Positions 23,289-34,889 are shown, counted from the first letter of the stretch. The stretch: DNA of 39,320 bases from Deltaproteobacteria bacterium (GCA_023954745.1 JAGSHC010000028.1:1-39320), one strand, 5' to 3'. Notes: generated by a model not told the origin, from the sequence alone. Made by a program: numbers and translations.

Positions 23289-26200
23289 ATGTGGAACGCC
23301 GTCATTCGCTGGTCCCTCGACAATCGGGTGGCCGTTCTGGGTCTCGCCACATTGCTGCTCGTCATGGGCACATGGACGGCGATGGACCTGCCGGTGGACG
23401 TCCTCCCAGACGTGAACGCCCCCACCGTCACCGTGCTCACCGAGACCCACGGGATGGCGCCCGAGGAGGGGGAGCTGCTCGTCACCGTGCCCATCGAGAC
23501 GGCGCTCAATGGAGTCCCGGGGCTGCGGCGGCTGCGCTCGTCGTCGGGCATCGGCATCTCCATCGTCTGGGCCGAGTTCGAGTGGGACACCGACCCCTAC
23601 CTGGCGCGCCAGTTGGTGGCCGAGCGACTCCAGATCGCTCAAGGCTCGCTTCCCGCCCATGTGCCACGACCCTCTCTGGCTCCCATGTCCTCGATCATGG
23701 GGGAGATCCTCTTCCTCGGAGTCTCCGGGGACGCACACCCAATGGACATCCGGGACTTCGCCGACTGGGAGCTCCGGCGCCGGCTGCTCGGTATCTCGGG
23801 CGTCGCTCAGGTCACGCCCATCGGCGGCGAGCTCCGCCAGGTCCAGATCGTCCTCGACCCGTCCGCCATGGAGCGGGCGTCCATCGGACACCACCAGATC
23901 CTGGCGGCCCTCCAGGGCGCAGCCGAGAATGCCCCTGGCGGGTTCATCACCTCGGGCTACAGCGAGTACCTGGTTCGCGGCCTGGGCCGGGCACAGACGC
24001 TGGACGAGCTGGGGTTGATCGCCGTGGGACGCGCAGGCGACGCGCCCGTCTTCCTCCATCAGCTCGCTGAGATCCGCATGGGAGCAGCCCTCTCCCGCGG
24101 GGTGGGTTCCGTCAACGCAGAGCCCGCGGTCGTCCTCGCGGTCACCAAGCAGCCCGAAGCCAACACCCTCGACCTCACCTCCCGCATCGACACTGCGCTC
24201 GATGAGGTGGAGCGGTCCATGCCTGCCGGGATGACCCTGCATCGCGACGGTTTCCGGCAATCCCGCTTCATCGAGACCGCTGTGACCAACGTCTCGCGCC
24301 ACCTGGGCGAGTCGGCGGTGCTCATCATCGTCTTGCTCACGCTGTTCCTCGCGAACTGGCGCACGACGGTCATCTCCCTGGTCGCGCTGCCTCTCTCTCT
24401 CCTCGCCGGCGCCCTCACCCTCGCCGCGCTGGGGACCGGATTCAACACCATGACCCTCGGGGGTCTGGCCATCGCCATCGGCGCGTTGGTGGACGACGCG
24501 ATCATCGACGTGGAGAACGTGTACCGGCGCCTCCGACTACGAGCTGGGCTGCCGGAGGAGGAGAGGCCACCCCTGCTCGACACGGTGTACGAGGCCTCGG
24601 TCGAGATCCGCGGCTCCATCGTCTACGCCACCGCCATCATCGTCGTGGTCTTCGCGCCGCTCTTCTTCTTCAGCGGCCTCGAAGGTCGACTGCTCCAGCC
24701 CCTGGGCACCGCCTACGTCGCGAGCCTCGTCGCCTCCCTCGTCGTCGCCGTGACGGTGACTCCAGCCCTGTGCAGCGTGCTCCTCCGCTCGGTCCCACCG
24801 GCCTCCGAAGAGTCGGATTCACCCCTGGTTCGCCTCCTCAAGAAGGTCTACAGCCCGACCCTTCGCTTCGCCCTCGGCTCTCCCCGCGCGGTCCTGGCCG
24901 TGTCCCTCATCGGTGCCGTCGCGGCGGGAGTCACCCTCGGCAACTTCGGCCGAAGCTTCCTGCCCACCTTCAACGAGGGTGCCTTCACGGTCGCCGCGGC
25001 CACGGCGCCCGGCACGCCCCTCGCGCAATCGGATGCCATGGTGGCCCGCCTCGAACGTGCGGTGGTGGCCCTCCCCATCGTGCAGTCCGTCACGAGACGC
25101 ACAGGCCGAGCCGAGAAGGACGAGCACGCCCAGGACGTCCAGTTCAGTGAGCTGGAGGTGACCATCCGCCCCGGGGTCGACCGAGCCGACGCCGCGGAGG
25201 CCCTACGAAAGGCTTCGGCCGTGCCCGGCGTGGTGGTCGCGGTGGGGCAACCCATCGGGCACCGCATCGAGCACATGCTGTCGGGGGTGAAGACATCGCT
25301 GGCCTTGAAGGTCTTCGGTGAAGACCTGGGAGACCTTCGCCGCGCGGCTGCCGAGGTGGAGGCCGCCATCTCTGGCATCGATGGACTCGTGGACCTGTCG
25401 GTGGAGCAGCAACAGGAGGTCCCCCAGGTGGTGGTGCGGCCTCGCTACTCGCCGTTGGCGTTGCTCGGGCTCACCCCCGGCGAGGTAGCCGAGTGGGTGG
25501 AGACGGCGCTGGTGGGCCAGGTGGTCGGCTCCTGGTGGCGCGACGGTCGAGCCCACGACATGGTCGTGCGCTACCCCGACGAGGTCCGCGGCAGCATCGA
25601 GGCCCTCGCATCGGCCCCCATCGACGCAGACGGCGAGCGCTTCGTCTCCCTGTCCCAGGTGGCGACCGTGCAGCGCACCCTTGGGCCGAACCTCATCCAG
25701 CGCGAGAATGCCAAGCGCCGCATCGTGGTGATGGCCAACGTGGAAGGCCGCGACATCCGCGGAGTCGTCGACGAGATTCGAGCCGCGCTGCCCACCGATC
25801 TGCCCGAAGGTACCTACGTCGTCGTCGGTGGCCAGGCGGAGAGCGAGGCGAAGGCCACCCGCACCATCGTGACGCTCTCGGCGGTGGCCATCGTGGCCAT
25901 GCTGGGACTGCTCTGGGTCGCCCTCGGCTCCGGGCGCGACGCCATCCTCGTGATGAGCAACCTCCCGCTGGCGCTCATCGGTGGAGTCCTCGTGGTGACC
26001 GCCGGCGGTGGCGTGCTGTCCGTAGCATCGCTCGTGGGCTTCATCACGCTGTTCGGCATCGCCACGCGAAACGGGATCCTGTTGGTCACCCACTACCACC
26101 ACCTCATCCAGAAGGAGGGGGCCTCCCTCGCCGAGGCCGTGGAGCGAGGCAGCGAGGAGCGACTCGTGCCGGTGCTGATGACCGCCCTGGGGACGGCCCT

Positions 26201-26372
26201 TGCCCTCACCCCCATCGCCCTCGCCGCGGGGGAGCCCGGGAACGAGATCCAGGCACCCATGGCCGCCGTCATTCTGGGCGGCCTTGCCTCGTCGACCCTG
26301 CTCGTCCTGCTCGTCCTGCCTGTCCTCTACATCCGCTACGGTCGGCCCAACTCCTCGGAGACGCCCTCATGA
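23289..26372 (+). CDS. Heavy-metal RND efflux pump (CusA/CzcA family)
   Basis: This 1027-aa inner-membrane proton antiporter has 12 expected helices: an N-terminal helix (RVAVLGLATLLLVMGTW), a periplasmic pore domain with DLPVDVLPDVNAP, helices 2-6 from about 340, a second periplasmic domain, and helices 8-12 at the end (AILVMSNLPLALIGGVLVV and LFGIATRNGILLVTHY). The helix-4 motif AIGALVDDAIIDVEN near residue 395-409 is the proton-relay signature of the heavy-metal class, closest in style to CusA (AxGxxVDxAI). Metal specificity (Cu/Ag or Zn/Cd/Co) cannot be read with certainty. It starts 1 nt after the adaptor stop and overlaps the next gene by ATGA. Confidence 0.92.
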   Translation: MWNAVIRWSLDNRVAVLGLATLLLVMGTWTAMDLPVDVLPDVNAPTVTVLTETHGMAPEEGELLVTVPIETALNGVPGLRRLRSSSGIGISIVWAEFEWDTDPYLARQLVAERLQIAQGSLPAHVPRPSLAPMSSIMGEILFLGVSGDAHPMDIRDFADWELRRRLLGISGVAQVTPIGGELRQVQIVLDPSAMERASIGHHQILAALQGAAENAPGGFITSGYSEYLVRGLGRAQTLDELGLIAVGRAGDAPVFLHQLAEIRMGAALSRGVGSVNAEPAVVLAVTKQPEANTLDLTSRIDTALDEVERSMPAGMTLHRDGFRQSRFIETAVTNVSRHLGESAVLIIVLLTLFLANWRTTVISLVALPLSLLAGALTLAALGTGFNTMTLGGLAIAIGALVDDAIIDVENVYRRLRLRAGLPEEERPPLLDTVYEASVEIRGSIVYATAIIVVVFAPLFFFSGLEGRLLQPLGTAYVASLVASLVVAVTVTPALCSVLLRSVPPASEESDSPLVRLLKKVYSPTLRFALGSPRAVLAVSLIGAVAAGVTLGNFGRSFLPTFNEGAFTVAAATAPGTPLAQSDAMVARLERAVVALPIVQSVTRRTGRAEKDEHAQDVQFSELEVTIRPGVDRADAAEALRKASAVPGVVVAVGQPIGHRIEHMLSGVKTSLALKVFGEDLGDLRRAAAEVEAAISGIDGLVDLSVEQQQEVPQVVVRPRYSPLALLGLTPGEVAEWVETALVGQVVGSWWRDGRAHDMVVRYPDEVRGSIEALASAPIDADGERFVSLSQVATVQRTLGPNLIQRENAKRRIVVMANVEGRDIRGVVDEIRAALPTDLPEGTYVVVGGQAESEAKATRTIVTLSAVAIVAMLGLLWVALGSGRDAILVMSNLPLALIGGVLVVTAGGGVLSVASLVGFITLFGIATRNGILLVTHYHHLIQKEGASLAEAVERGSEERLVPVLMTALGTALALTPIALAAGEPGNEIQAPMAAVILGGLASSTLLVLLVLPVLYIRYGRPNSSETPS

Positions 26373-26962
26373 GACTCAGCTTCGCCCTCACCGCCCTTCT
26401 GCTCACCGCCGGCTGTGGAGCCGACTCCGGACATGGCCACGAGCACGGAGACCACGGGCACGGAGACCATCACGGGTCGGAGGCCGCCGAGGCGCCAGCC
26501 ACTCCCGCCGAGAAGGCAGCAGAGGCGAAGAGCGCTCCCGCCGAAAAGGCAGCAGAGGCGAAGAGCGCTCCCCTCGCTGGGACCCAGACGGCGGTCGATG
26601 TTCCTCTGGGCGCCTGGACTGGGCGCCTGGTCGCCTCGACGACCGGCCTCGACCTCTCCATCTCGAACAGCGACGGCACCCCGATGATCCCTACCGGAGA
26701 GGTGCGAGTCGTGCTGACTGGCGTCGGAGAGGAAGCCCAGCGGATCGTCCTCCTCCCGGACGGAGCGAGTTGGAAGGCCCCTGCGAGCGTCACCGGGGCG
26801 GCCGGCTACACCGCCGTTGTCAGCATGGAGGTGGGCGGTCACACGGAGTCGGGCCGCGCAACCTGGGGGGACGTGCCACCTCCCAAGACCGCTCCTGCGA
26901 AGGATGACCATGCGCATGCAAAGGATGACCATGCGCATGGGGACGCAGGCCACAACCACTAG
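26369..26962 (+). CDS. His-rich lipoprotein of the efflux operon
   Basis: This 197-aa protein starts at ATG 26369, overlapping the pump stop. It begins MRLSFALTALLLTAGC (lipobox TAGC). His clusters lie at both ends: GHGHEHGDHGHGDHHG after the lipid cysteine and DDHAHAKDDHAHGDAGHNH at the C-terminus. In between are a tandem repeat (EKAAEAKSAP twice, residues about 50-70) and a small beta domain (80-175; TGRLVASTTGLDLSISN, GYTAVVSMEVGG) resembling YtkA/FixH-like domains and the N-terminal domain of the adaptor. It is probably a periplasmic metal-binding chaperone or buffer that loads the adaptor. Confidence 0.8.
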   Translation: MRLSFALTALLLTAGCGADSGHGHEHGDHGHGDHHGSEAAEAPATPAEKAAEAKSAPAEKAAEAKSAPLAGTQTAVDVPLGAWTGRLVASTTGLDLSISNSDGTPMIPTGEVRVVLTGVGEEAQRIVLLPDGASWKAPASVTGAAGYTAVVSMEVGGHTESGRATWGDVPPPKTAPAKDDHAHAKDDHAHGDAGHNH

Positions 26963-27084
26963 AACGCTGCTGCCGCGAGGGCGTCGAGCACCTGTGGAGG
27001 GCCAGAGCCCGCGGTTCAGCCAGCTCCGCCGTCGTCGCCAGGGCCGCCGCAAGGGCCGCGGATTCCTGACGCCGACGATCTTCG

Positions 27085-27306
27085 GCCACCCAGGCGGCAT
27101 ATAGCGGGGGACTTGAGCCTCAAGTACCCCCTCATGGTCCGGAGCCCGCCGATCTTCAGCCACCCAGGCGGCATATAGCGGGGGACTTGAGCCTCAAGTA
27201 CCCCCTCATGGTCCGGACGGCGACGATGCGCAGCCACCCAGGCGGCATATAGCGGGGGACTTGAGCCTCAAGTCCCCACCCATGTTCCGGAGCCCGGCGA
27301 TCCGCG
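27085..27306. repeat. Three 74-bp tandem repeats with a conserved hairpin
   Basis: Three units with period 74 begin GCCACCCAGGCGGCATATAG at 27085, 27159 and 27233; a partial copy precedes the first. Each holds an inverted repeat around ACTTGA-GCC-TCAAGT flanked by G and C runs (27106-27131, 27180-27205, 27255-27277). Copies 1 and 2 have one bulged A, while copy 3 forms a perfect 10-bp stem. They fill most of the 372-bp gap (26963-27334) between two convergent genes and may act as terminators, mRNA 3'-end stabilisers or REP-like elements. No convincing gene was seen in the gap. Confidence 0.85.
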
Positions 27307-27334
27307 CCCGCGCCCCGCTCAGCCCAGCAGAGGT

Positions 27335-27925
27335 TCAGCTAGCTCCGCCGCCAGCAGCACCACCGCCGGCGTCACCGAACCCGCCGCGGACCTCGTCGCA
27401 GTTGTCCACGTCGGAGACACGCTCGGCCGAGACCTTGGCGTCGACCTCGAATCCGCCGCCTCCGCCACCGAACTGCATCTCCCAGAAGATGTAGAGCGTG
27501 TTGTCTTCCTCAGGGTCGACCGCCCCTGACGTCTCGTAGCTCTGTCCGCCGCCGAATCCCTCGGTCCCGGCCTCGCCGCCGTTCAGCTCTCCCGCGGCGT
27601 CGAGGGTCCCGGTCAGGTCGTATTCCGCCTGGTTCCCGCCGCCGCATGCCGCAACTCCGTTCATCTCCCCCTCCGCGTCGACTTCGAGGCAAGCCTCGCC
27701 GGCGCAGAGTTCCTCCCCGTTACCGCGCAGGATGATCATTTCCCCGACCCAGACGCCGGCCCACGACACGGCGGTGGCGTCGTCGTCGTCGCCCACCGCG
27801 TCGTCGTCGTCGCCCATCGCGTCGTCGTCGTCACCGATGACGAGGTTTCCGGTGGGGCCAGAGGTGCATGCCATGCCCAAGACGGCGGCGAGCAGCCAGG
27901 GAGTTGCTTTGGCGAGGGAGTTCAT
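27335..27925 (-). CDS. Gly-rich lipoprotein with a triple GDDDDA repeat linker
   Basis: This 196-aa protein starts at ATG 27925 (MNSLAKATPWLLAAVLGMAC), signal peptide and lipobox GMAC; an upstream extension has no secretion signal. Residues 30-52 carry three 7-residue units (GDDDDAM, GDDDDAV, GDDDDAT), from a 21-bp tandem repeat at about 27777-27838. The mature domain (55-175) has features of a small beta-barrel (WAGVWVGEMIILRGNG, YDLTGTLDAAGELNGGEAGT, YIFWEMQFGG) and two Cys pairs (ELCAGEAC, VAACGGG). The C-terminus is Gly/Ala-rich (GGGAAGGGAS). No family is recognised. The start lacks a strong ribosome site. Confidence 0.75.
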   Translation of the reverse strand: MNSLAKATPWLLAAVLGMACTSGPTGNLVIGDDDDAMGDDDDAVGDDDDATAVSWAGVWVGEMIILRGNGEELCAGEACLEVDAEGEMNGVAACGGGNQAEYDLTGTLDAAGELNGGEAGTEGFGGGQSYETSGAVDPEEDNTLYIFWEMQFGGGGGGFEVDAKVSAERVSDVDNCDEVRGGFGDAGGGAAGGGAS

Positions 27926-28034
27926 GTGCGGTCCGCGAGTCAGCGTCGAACCGGTTCGATCTGACGATGCGACGAGCAAGGTACCGCAGCCCGCAGAGGG
28001 AGCGGATCTGCAGTCGGTGCTCTACGTTCCCGCC

Positions 28035-28463
28035 ATGACCGACACCGCCCCCCGCAAGAAGCTCTTCATCCTCGCCAAAGGCGACGCCTTCGAGCAACTC
28101 CACACCATGGTGGGCCTCGTGGCGACCGCCGCATCCATGGGATGGGAAGCGCACGTCTTCCTCACGTACGGAGCGCTGTACCGGTTCGCCCACGGAGACA
28201 TGGCCGAGGCGGAGGTCACCTTCCGCACCCCCGAGGTGAAGAAGGCCTACGAGAAGGGCGTCGACAACGGGAAGATCCCCGACCTCGACGAACTGATGGA
28301 GGAGGCCCGGGAGCTCGGCGGCGACCGCATTCGCCTCTACGGCTGCACGACATCGGTGAAGCTGCTCCACCTCGAGCCGAAGCTGCTCGAGGGAGTCGAC
28401 ACCCTGCTCGCCCACGCCAGCTTCCTGCACATGGTCGGCGAGGGGCACCTGGTGGTGACCTGA
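28035..28463 (+). CDS. DsrE/DsrF-like sulfur-relay family protein
   Basis: This 142-aa protein has the DsrE/F-like fold pattern: KKLFILAKGDAFEQLHTMVGL (first strand and helix), AASMGWEAHVFLTYGAL (second strand), and IRLYGCTTSVKLLHL with a conserved-position Cys near residue 103. DsrE-like proteins bind or pass sulfur as persulfide or regulate redox processes. The nearby isc genes are too far away to imply a link. ATG 28035 has no Shine-Dalgarno, but TACGTT lies exactly 6 nt upstream, suggesting a leaderless transcript. It is cytoplasmic and divergent from the Gly-rich lipoprotein. Frames reaching further upstream are not conserved in style and are rejected. Confidence 0.8.
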   Translation: MTDTAPRKKLFILAKGDAFEQLHTMVGLVATAASMGWEAHVFLTYGALYRFAHGDMAEAEVTFRTPEVKKAYEKGVDNGKIPDLDELMEEARELGGDRIRLYGCTTSVKLLHLEPKLLEGVDTLLAHASFLHMVGEGHLVVT

Positions 28464-28533
28464 ACGACTGACGGGGAGACCGTCTCCAATCTCCCCACCA
28501 GGGTTGAGGTGAACTGCAGAGCGCCCCGGCTGC

Positions 28534-29040
28534 TCAACGAATGTGCGCCTCGATCACGGCCGCGAGCTCCGCAGCCCTCTGCGAGCCGATGAGTACGCGC
28601 TTGTCGTTGGTCAGCGTCAGCTGCACGCCTTCTGTGCCGTACACGTTGTAGGCCTTGCCGCTCGGGCCCCAGCGAAGGCCCCAACCCCCGTACTCCATGA
28701 TGGGGCGGTAGGTGCGGACCTCGGCGCGGGCGATCTCCGACCACGCGTAGGTGCGACCCGGGAACGGGCGCAGGTTCACGCGGACTCCATCGGAGGCGAC
28801 CTCGGTGACGATGCCCATGCCCCCGACCAGGAACGAGACGAGCACGATGCCGGCCGCGGTCCAGAAGAGGACGAGCATGCTCGCGTCTTCGGCCACCGTC
28901 GCGTAGGAGACGACTCCCAAGCTGAAGAGCGCGCTGAGGCCGAGCACGAGTCGCACGATGCCGTTCTGCAGGAAGACCTGGGTCTCCTGGAAGAGGCTCG
29001 TGGTGCCGAGTGAAGAAGGGGTCATGGTGCGGGCGATCAT
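28534..29040 (-). CDS. Two-helix membrane protein with a bacterial PH-like domain
   Basis: This 168-aa protein starts at ATG 29040, placed about 5 nt after AGGAGG (29046-29051 on the minus strand); an adjacent ATG at 29043 is also possible. Two membrane helices (about residues 29-49 and 57-78) precede a PH-like beta domain: GIVTEVASDGVRVNLRPFPG, TYAWSEIARAEVRTY, and a C-terminal GVQLTLTNDKRVLIGSQRAAEL. The GSQR ending is typical of small bacterial PH proteins (DUF6141-like). These are inner-membrane proteins of unknown role. It is divergent from the MopE/vWA gene. Confidence 0.75.
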   Translation of the reverse strand: MIARTMTPSSLGTTSLFQETQVFLQNGIVRLVLGLSALFSLGVVSYATVAEDASMLVLFWTAAGIVLVSFLVGGMGIVTEVASDGVRVNLRPFPGRTYAWSEIARAEVRTYRPIMEYGGWGLRWGPSGKAYNVYGTEGVQLTLTNDKRVLIGSQRAAELAAVIEAHIR

Positions 29041-29204
29041 CATCGCCTCCTCTCTGCCTATCAGTACGGGCATCGACGGCGCGCATTCCCGAAATACGTC
29101 ACAACACCCCCCGCATTGTCTATGGGGCCCTGGTTGTGACGCTCCGCCAAAGGCCCTTGGCGCCGGGGCCGCCCTGATGGATTCTCCCCCAGAGGAGTCC
29201 TGCC

Positions 29205-31583
<2,379 letters not shown>

Positions 31584-31616
31584 GCCCGCCCGCCGAGTCC
31601 GCGCAGGAACCCGGCT

Positions 31617-33848
31617 CTACTCGCTCGTACTGACGAGCACCGCCAGGGTCGCGGCGAGGGCTTCTCCTTCGCCCTCTTCGTAGCCGACGTGGTGGCCGAT
31701 GACCTCGCCGTCCTTGCCGATGATGAACATGGCGGGGATGCCGCGCACGCTGAAAGCGTCGGCGCCCTTGCCCTGAACGAGCCCGACCTCCACCGGCATC
31801 GTCAGGTCCGCCCAGAAGTCCTCGATCTCTCCCATGGAGTCATCGACGGACGCCATCACGAACGTCACAGGCTCGTCCTCGAAGGCGAGGCTCAGGGCCT
31901 CGAACATCGGCAGGGCCTTGCGGCAAGGGCCACACCAGGTCGCCCAGAAGTCCAACACCACGATCTCGCCGCGGAGGGACTCGAGGTCGAGCTCCCCGCC
32001 GTCGCCGATGCGCTTGATGGTGAGGTTGGGCGCAATCTCGCCCATGAGCTCGTGGTCGGACTCGGAGCCGAACCCGTGCACGTCGCGAGACCCTGGGCGG
32101 GGAGAGGCATCCACGTCTACCTCGGGGTTGGGGACGCTGCCCCCCGAGCGCCCGCCCTTGTTGCCGAGCTCATCGAGGATCTGCCGGTGCGTCTCCCGCA
32201 CCAGTGCCTCGAGGCCGCCATCCACGATGCGAGACTTCCCGTATAGGTGCGAGGCGAGCTTGCGGACCTCTTCCTCGTCCTCGGTACCCATCGCCAGTGC
32301 CCGCAGGAGGTGCTGGAAAGCGCCCTCGTCCTGCCCCATGGCGTAGCGGGCGCGACCCAGGTGGCCCTGAACGGTCCCATCGATAGTGAGGCTCGCGGCG
32401 AGCTGAAGGTCCGCGACGGCTTCCTGGTAGCGACCGAGTTGGTAGAGCAGCCATCCGCGCGTGTCGGTGTATGCACCGACGGACTGCCCGACCGCGTCCG
32501 ACCACTCCCCGTAGTGCGAGCCCGGCTCGATCTGAATGGGGTCGAACTCCCGCCCGAGCAGCAGCTCCAGGGACCGATTCGACACCTCGAGGGCCTCGGC
32601 GAGGTCGACCTTGTCGATGGCCGACATGTAGGCCCACTCGTTCATGAGGCCCGGCTCCTCGGGCATGAGGTCCATCGCCTTGCGCAGGGCAGCGCGGCTC
32701 TCGTCGCTCTTCTCGGGCCCGGCATCCCGCAGGGCGCCGGCCATCAACCGCCAGTACTGGGCCCGAACCCGCGCCGACTCCGGGAGCTCCGCCTCATGGG
32801 CGCCGAGCGCCAGCAGCTGCACCTTGAGGTCCTCGTTCGCCTCGACGATGGTGAGCAATCGCTCGACGGCCTTGAGCTCCTCGGCAGTCCACTCCCCGCC
32901 ATCGAGAGGAGGCAGGTACGGATTGCGTCGTAGGGGCGGCGCCCAGGTCGGGTCGGCGGCGAGCAGCTTCTCGATGCGCACCATCTCTTCGTCGTTGACG
33001 TTCGCGTGGAACTCGCGCAGGGCCTCGAGCACGACGGGGTCGCCCTTCGCCGCCTTCTCGATCTGCTCCGCCCGCTCCAGCACAGTGGCGCGCTCCTCGG
33101 GGGTGGCTACGCGCTCGTCGTCGGGGCCGCCCGGGAAGAGCGCCTTGCAGTGCCCGATGCGCCAGGGAGCCAGGTCGATGAGCTCGAGACACTGCTGGGT
33201 CGCCAGCGTCGTCTCCTTCTGGGAGACCAGCAGCACGATCAGGTCACCCCGTGCGGAGAGGTTGAGGTCATCCGCCTCGACGGCCTTCTTCAGGCGCTCG
33301 TGGACCTGCGGGAACCGCTGCCGGACCTGCTCCACCTCCGAGTACACGAGATGCGCGTAGCTCGAGGCTTCCTCGCTCACTTCGGCGGCGGCCAGCGAGC
33401 GCTCGATGTCCTTGATGCGCCTCGCTCCACGTGCCACGCCGGAGCCATCCATGGACTCCTCAGCGAGATACCGAGGAGTGGTCAGCGCCGCCGTCAGGGT
33501 CGCGGCGGCGTGCAGCACCATGCGCTTCGGGTCCTCAGGCTCCATGTTGAGGTAGTAGCGATACTCCGCTTCGACGAGCCCTCCGTTGCGACGGACCACC
33601 GCCGCCATCTCCTGATAGAGCAGGTGGGCGGGCACGAGGTCGGGCTGGCGCTCGAGGAGCTCCTGAACCTCGGCGAAGGCATCGGCGAGCTGACCCCGGT
33701 CACGTAGGTGCATCGCGTGCATCAACTCGCGGTCGGCGCTCAGGACAGCCTTGTCATCCCTGGAGAGGCGTCGCTTCCCCGCCTCGGCGGGAGTGCTCAA
33801 GAGCAGGGCGGCGGCGCAGGCCCCCAGGAGGACGATCGAACGGTTCAT
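31617..33848 (-). CDS. Secreted TPR protein with a C-terminal TlpA-like thioredoxin domain
   Basis: This 743-aa protein has a signal peptide (MNRSIVLLGACAAALLLSTPAEAG) without a lipobox, so it is probably periplasmic. Residues 25-600 are helical with TPR-like repeats (RDRGQLADAFAEVQELLERQ, LADAFA- and GRYQEAVADLQLAASL-type units). The last 135 residues form a TlpA/ResA-like domain: LRGEIVVLDFWATWCGPC with the CGPC redox pair near 638, FVMASVDDSMGEI, and VRGIPAMFIIGKDGE with the cis-Pro. It probably reduces disulfides in envelope proteins or cytochromes, with TPRs for partner binding. AGGAAG precedes the ATG. It converges with the MopE/vWA gene. Confidence 0.88.
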   Translation of the reverse strand: MNRSIVLLGACAAALLLSTPAEAGKRRLSRDDKAVLSADRELMHAMHLRDRGQLADAFAEVQELLERQPDLVPAHLLYQEMAAVVRRNGGLVEAEYRYYLNMEPEDPKRMVLHAAATLTAALTTPRYLAEESMDGSGVARGARRIKDIERSLAAAEVSEEASSYAHLVYSEVEQVRQRFPQVHERLKKAVEADDLNLSARGDLIVLLVSQKETTLATQQCLELIDLAPWRIGHCKALFPGGPDDERVATPEERATVLERAEQIEKAAKGDPVVLEALREFHANVNDEEMVRIEKLLAADPTWAPPLRRNPYLPPLDGGEWTAEELKAVERLLTIVEANEDLKVQLLALGAHEAELPESARVRAQYWRLMAGALRDAGPEKSDESRAALRKAMDLMPEEPGLMNEWAYMSAIDKVDLAEALEVSNRSLELLLGREFDPIQIEPGSHYGEWSDAVGQSVGAYTDTRGWLLYQLGRYQEAVADLQLAASLTIDGTVQGHLGRARYAMGQDEGAFQHLLRALAMGTEDEEEVRKLASHLYGKSRIVDGGLEALVRETHRQILDELGNKGGRSGGSVPNPEVDVDASPRPGSRDVHGFGSESDHELMGEIAPNLTIKRIGDGGELDLESLRGEIVVLDFWATWCGPCRKALPMFEALSLAFEDEPVTFVMASVDDSMGEIEDFWADLTMPVEVGLVQGKGADAFSVRGIPAMFIIGKDGEVIGHHVGYEEGEGEALAATLAVLVSTSE

Positions 33849-33947
33849 GAACTTCCTGTCTCGTCAGAGCAGCCAATGCTTCGCGCCGGCCACAGCAACG
33901 TCGCGTGATCCTAAGACCCCAAACCCGGACCTGCGAGTCCAGGTCGT

Positions 33948-34889
33948 TCAGGACGTCAGCCCAGCGACAAAGTTCCCGACGGCCTCTTCGACCTGCCCGG
34001 GAGCGACCTGCAGGGTACGCACGTGCTCTGCGCCCGCCACCTCCAGGGAACACCATCGTCCGAAGCTGAGCGGCCGCAGCGACCGGAACCAGGTGCGGCT
34101 CCAGTCCAGCGTGATGACGTCGTCCTTGTCGCCGTGGATCCAGAGCAGCGGGACCCGCGTCAACTTCAGGAGGGCCCACCACAGGTTGGGTGGGTACTTG
34201 TGGGGCTCGGTGCCCGGCAGGATGCGCGCCGCCAGGAGAAGCCGCGCGAGGGTGTCGCCCTTGTTCCGGCCGAGGAGGTTCCCCGAGAGTCCCCACGCCG
34301 CCGTGCTCATGTCTGGCGCGGGACCCGAGTCCAGGACCACACCCACGAGCTCGTCGGGCCAGTCATGCCCCAGCGCCATCGCCAACACCGCCGCTCCTTG
34401 GGACTGGCCGAAGCCCAGCAACCGCCTTGCTCCGCGGCGTCTCGCCTCGGCGATGGCGGCTCGTGCGTCCTGGCGTCGCTTCATGAAGGAGCCGCGGCCG
34501 GGGGGGGACGAGTCCGAGGCTGCGTGGCCGCGCGCATCGAAGCTGATGGAAGGGATGCCAAGGCGGTGGAAGAAGTGGATCCAGGACAGCAGCGTCGCCT
34601 TTTGCCCGCCGTAGTGGTGATGCATCACGACGACGAGTCCATCATCGGGACGGTCTGCCTCGGCGACGGGGTCGGGATGCACCCACCAGGCGTCGAGCCG
34701 CACCCCATCCTCGGCGAAGAGATCGAAGGCCTCGTAGTCCATCTTGAGACGGCGACTCGGGTCGATCCTGCGCGCTGTCTTGCCTCGGCGCACGTGCTTC
34801 GCGATGCCGTCCGAGCCCAGATCCCAGGCCTCCCGCGGGCGCTGGGGCACCCACTTCGGGGCGCGCGAGGGGGTGCCTCTATCGGGCAC
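33948..34889 (-). CDS. Alpha/beta hydrolase (serine hydrolase)
   Basis: This 313-aa protein has an alpha/beta-hydrolase core from residue 50: VVVMHHHYGGQK (oxyanion strand), SISFDARGHAASD, nucleophile elbow GFGQSQGAA (Ser about 163), the acid in IHGDKDDVI and the His in VAGAEHVRTL. It is probably a cytoplasmic esterase or peptidase; the substrate is unknown. GTG 34889 gives an N-terminal basic extension and overlaps the end of the isoaspartyl peptidase gene by 11 nt, so the genes are probably co-transcribed. A start further in (MDYEAF) would drop the extension but not the fold. The 99-bp gap to the TPR gene holds nothing clear. Confidence 0.86.
   Translation of the reverse strand: MPDRGTPSRAPKWVPQRPREAWDLGSDGIAKHVRRGKTARRIDPSRRLKMDYEAFDLFAEDGVRLDAWWVHPDPVAEADRPDDGLVVVMHHHYGGQKATLLSWIHFFHRLGIPSISFDARGHAASDSSPPGRGSFMKRRQDARAAIAEARRRGARRLLGFGQSQGAAVLAMALGHDWPDELVGVVLDSGPAPDMSTAAWGLSGNLLGRNKGDTLARLLLAARILPGTEPHKYPPNLWWALLKLTRVPLLWIHGDKDDVITLDWSRTWFRSLRPLSFGRWCSLEVAGAEHVRTLQVAPGQVEEAVGNFVAGLTS

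Noticed and set aside
27016-27237. Small open frames across the 74-bp repeats, and a CRISPR-like array
   Set aside because: The frames simply translate the repeat and differ by copy phase. The units repeat over their whole length, without unique spacers, so this is not CRISPR.
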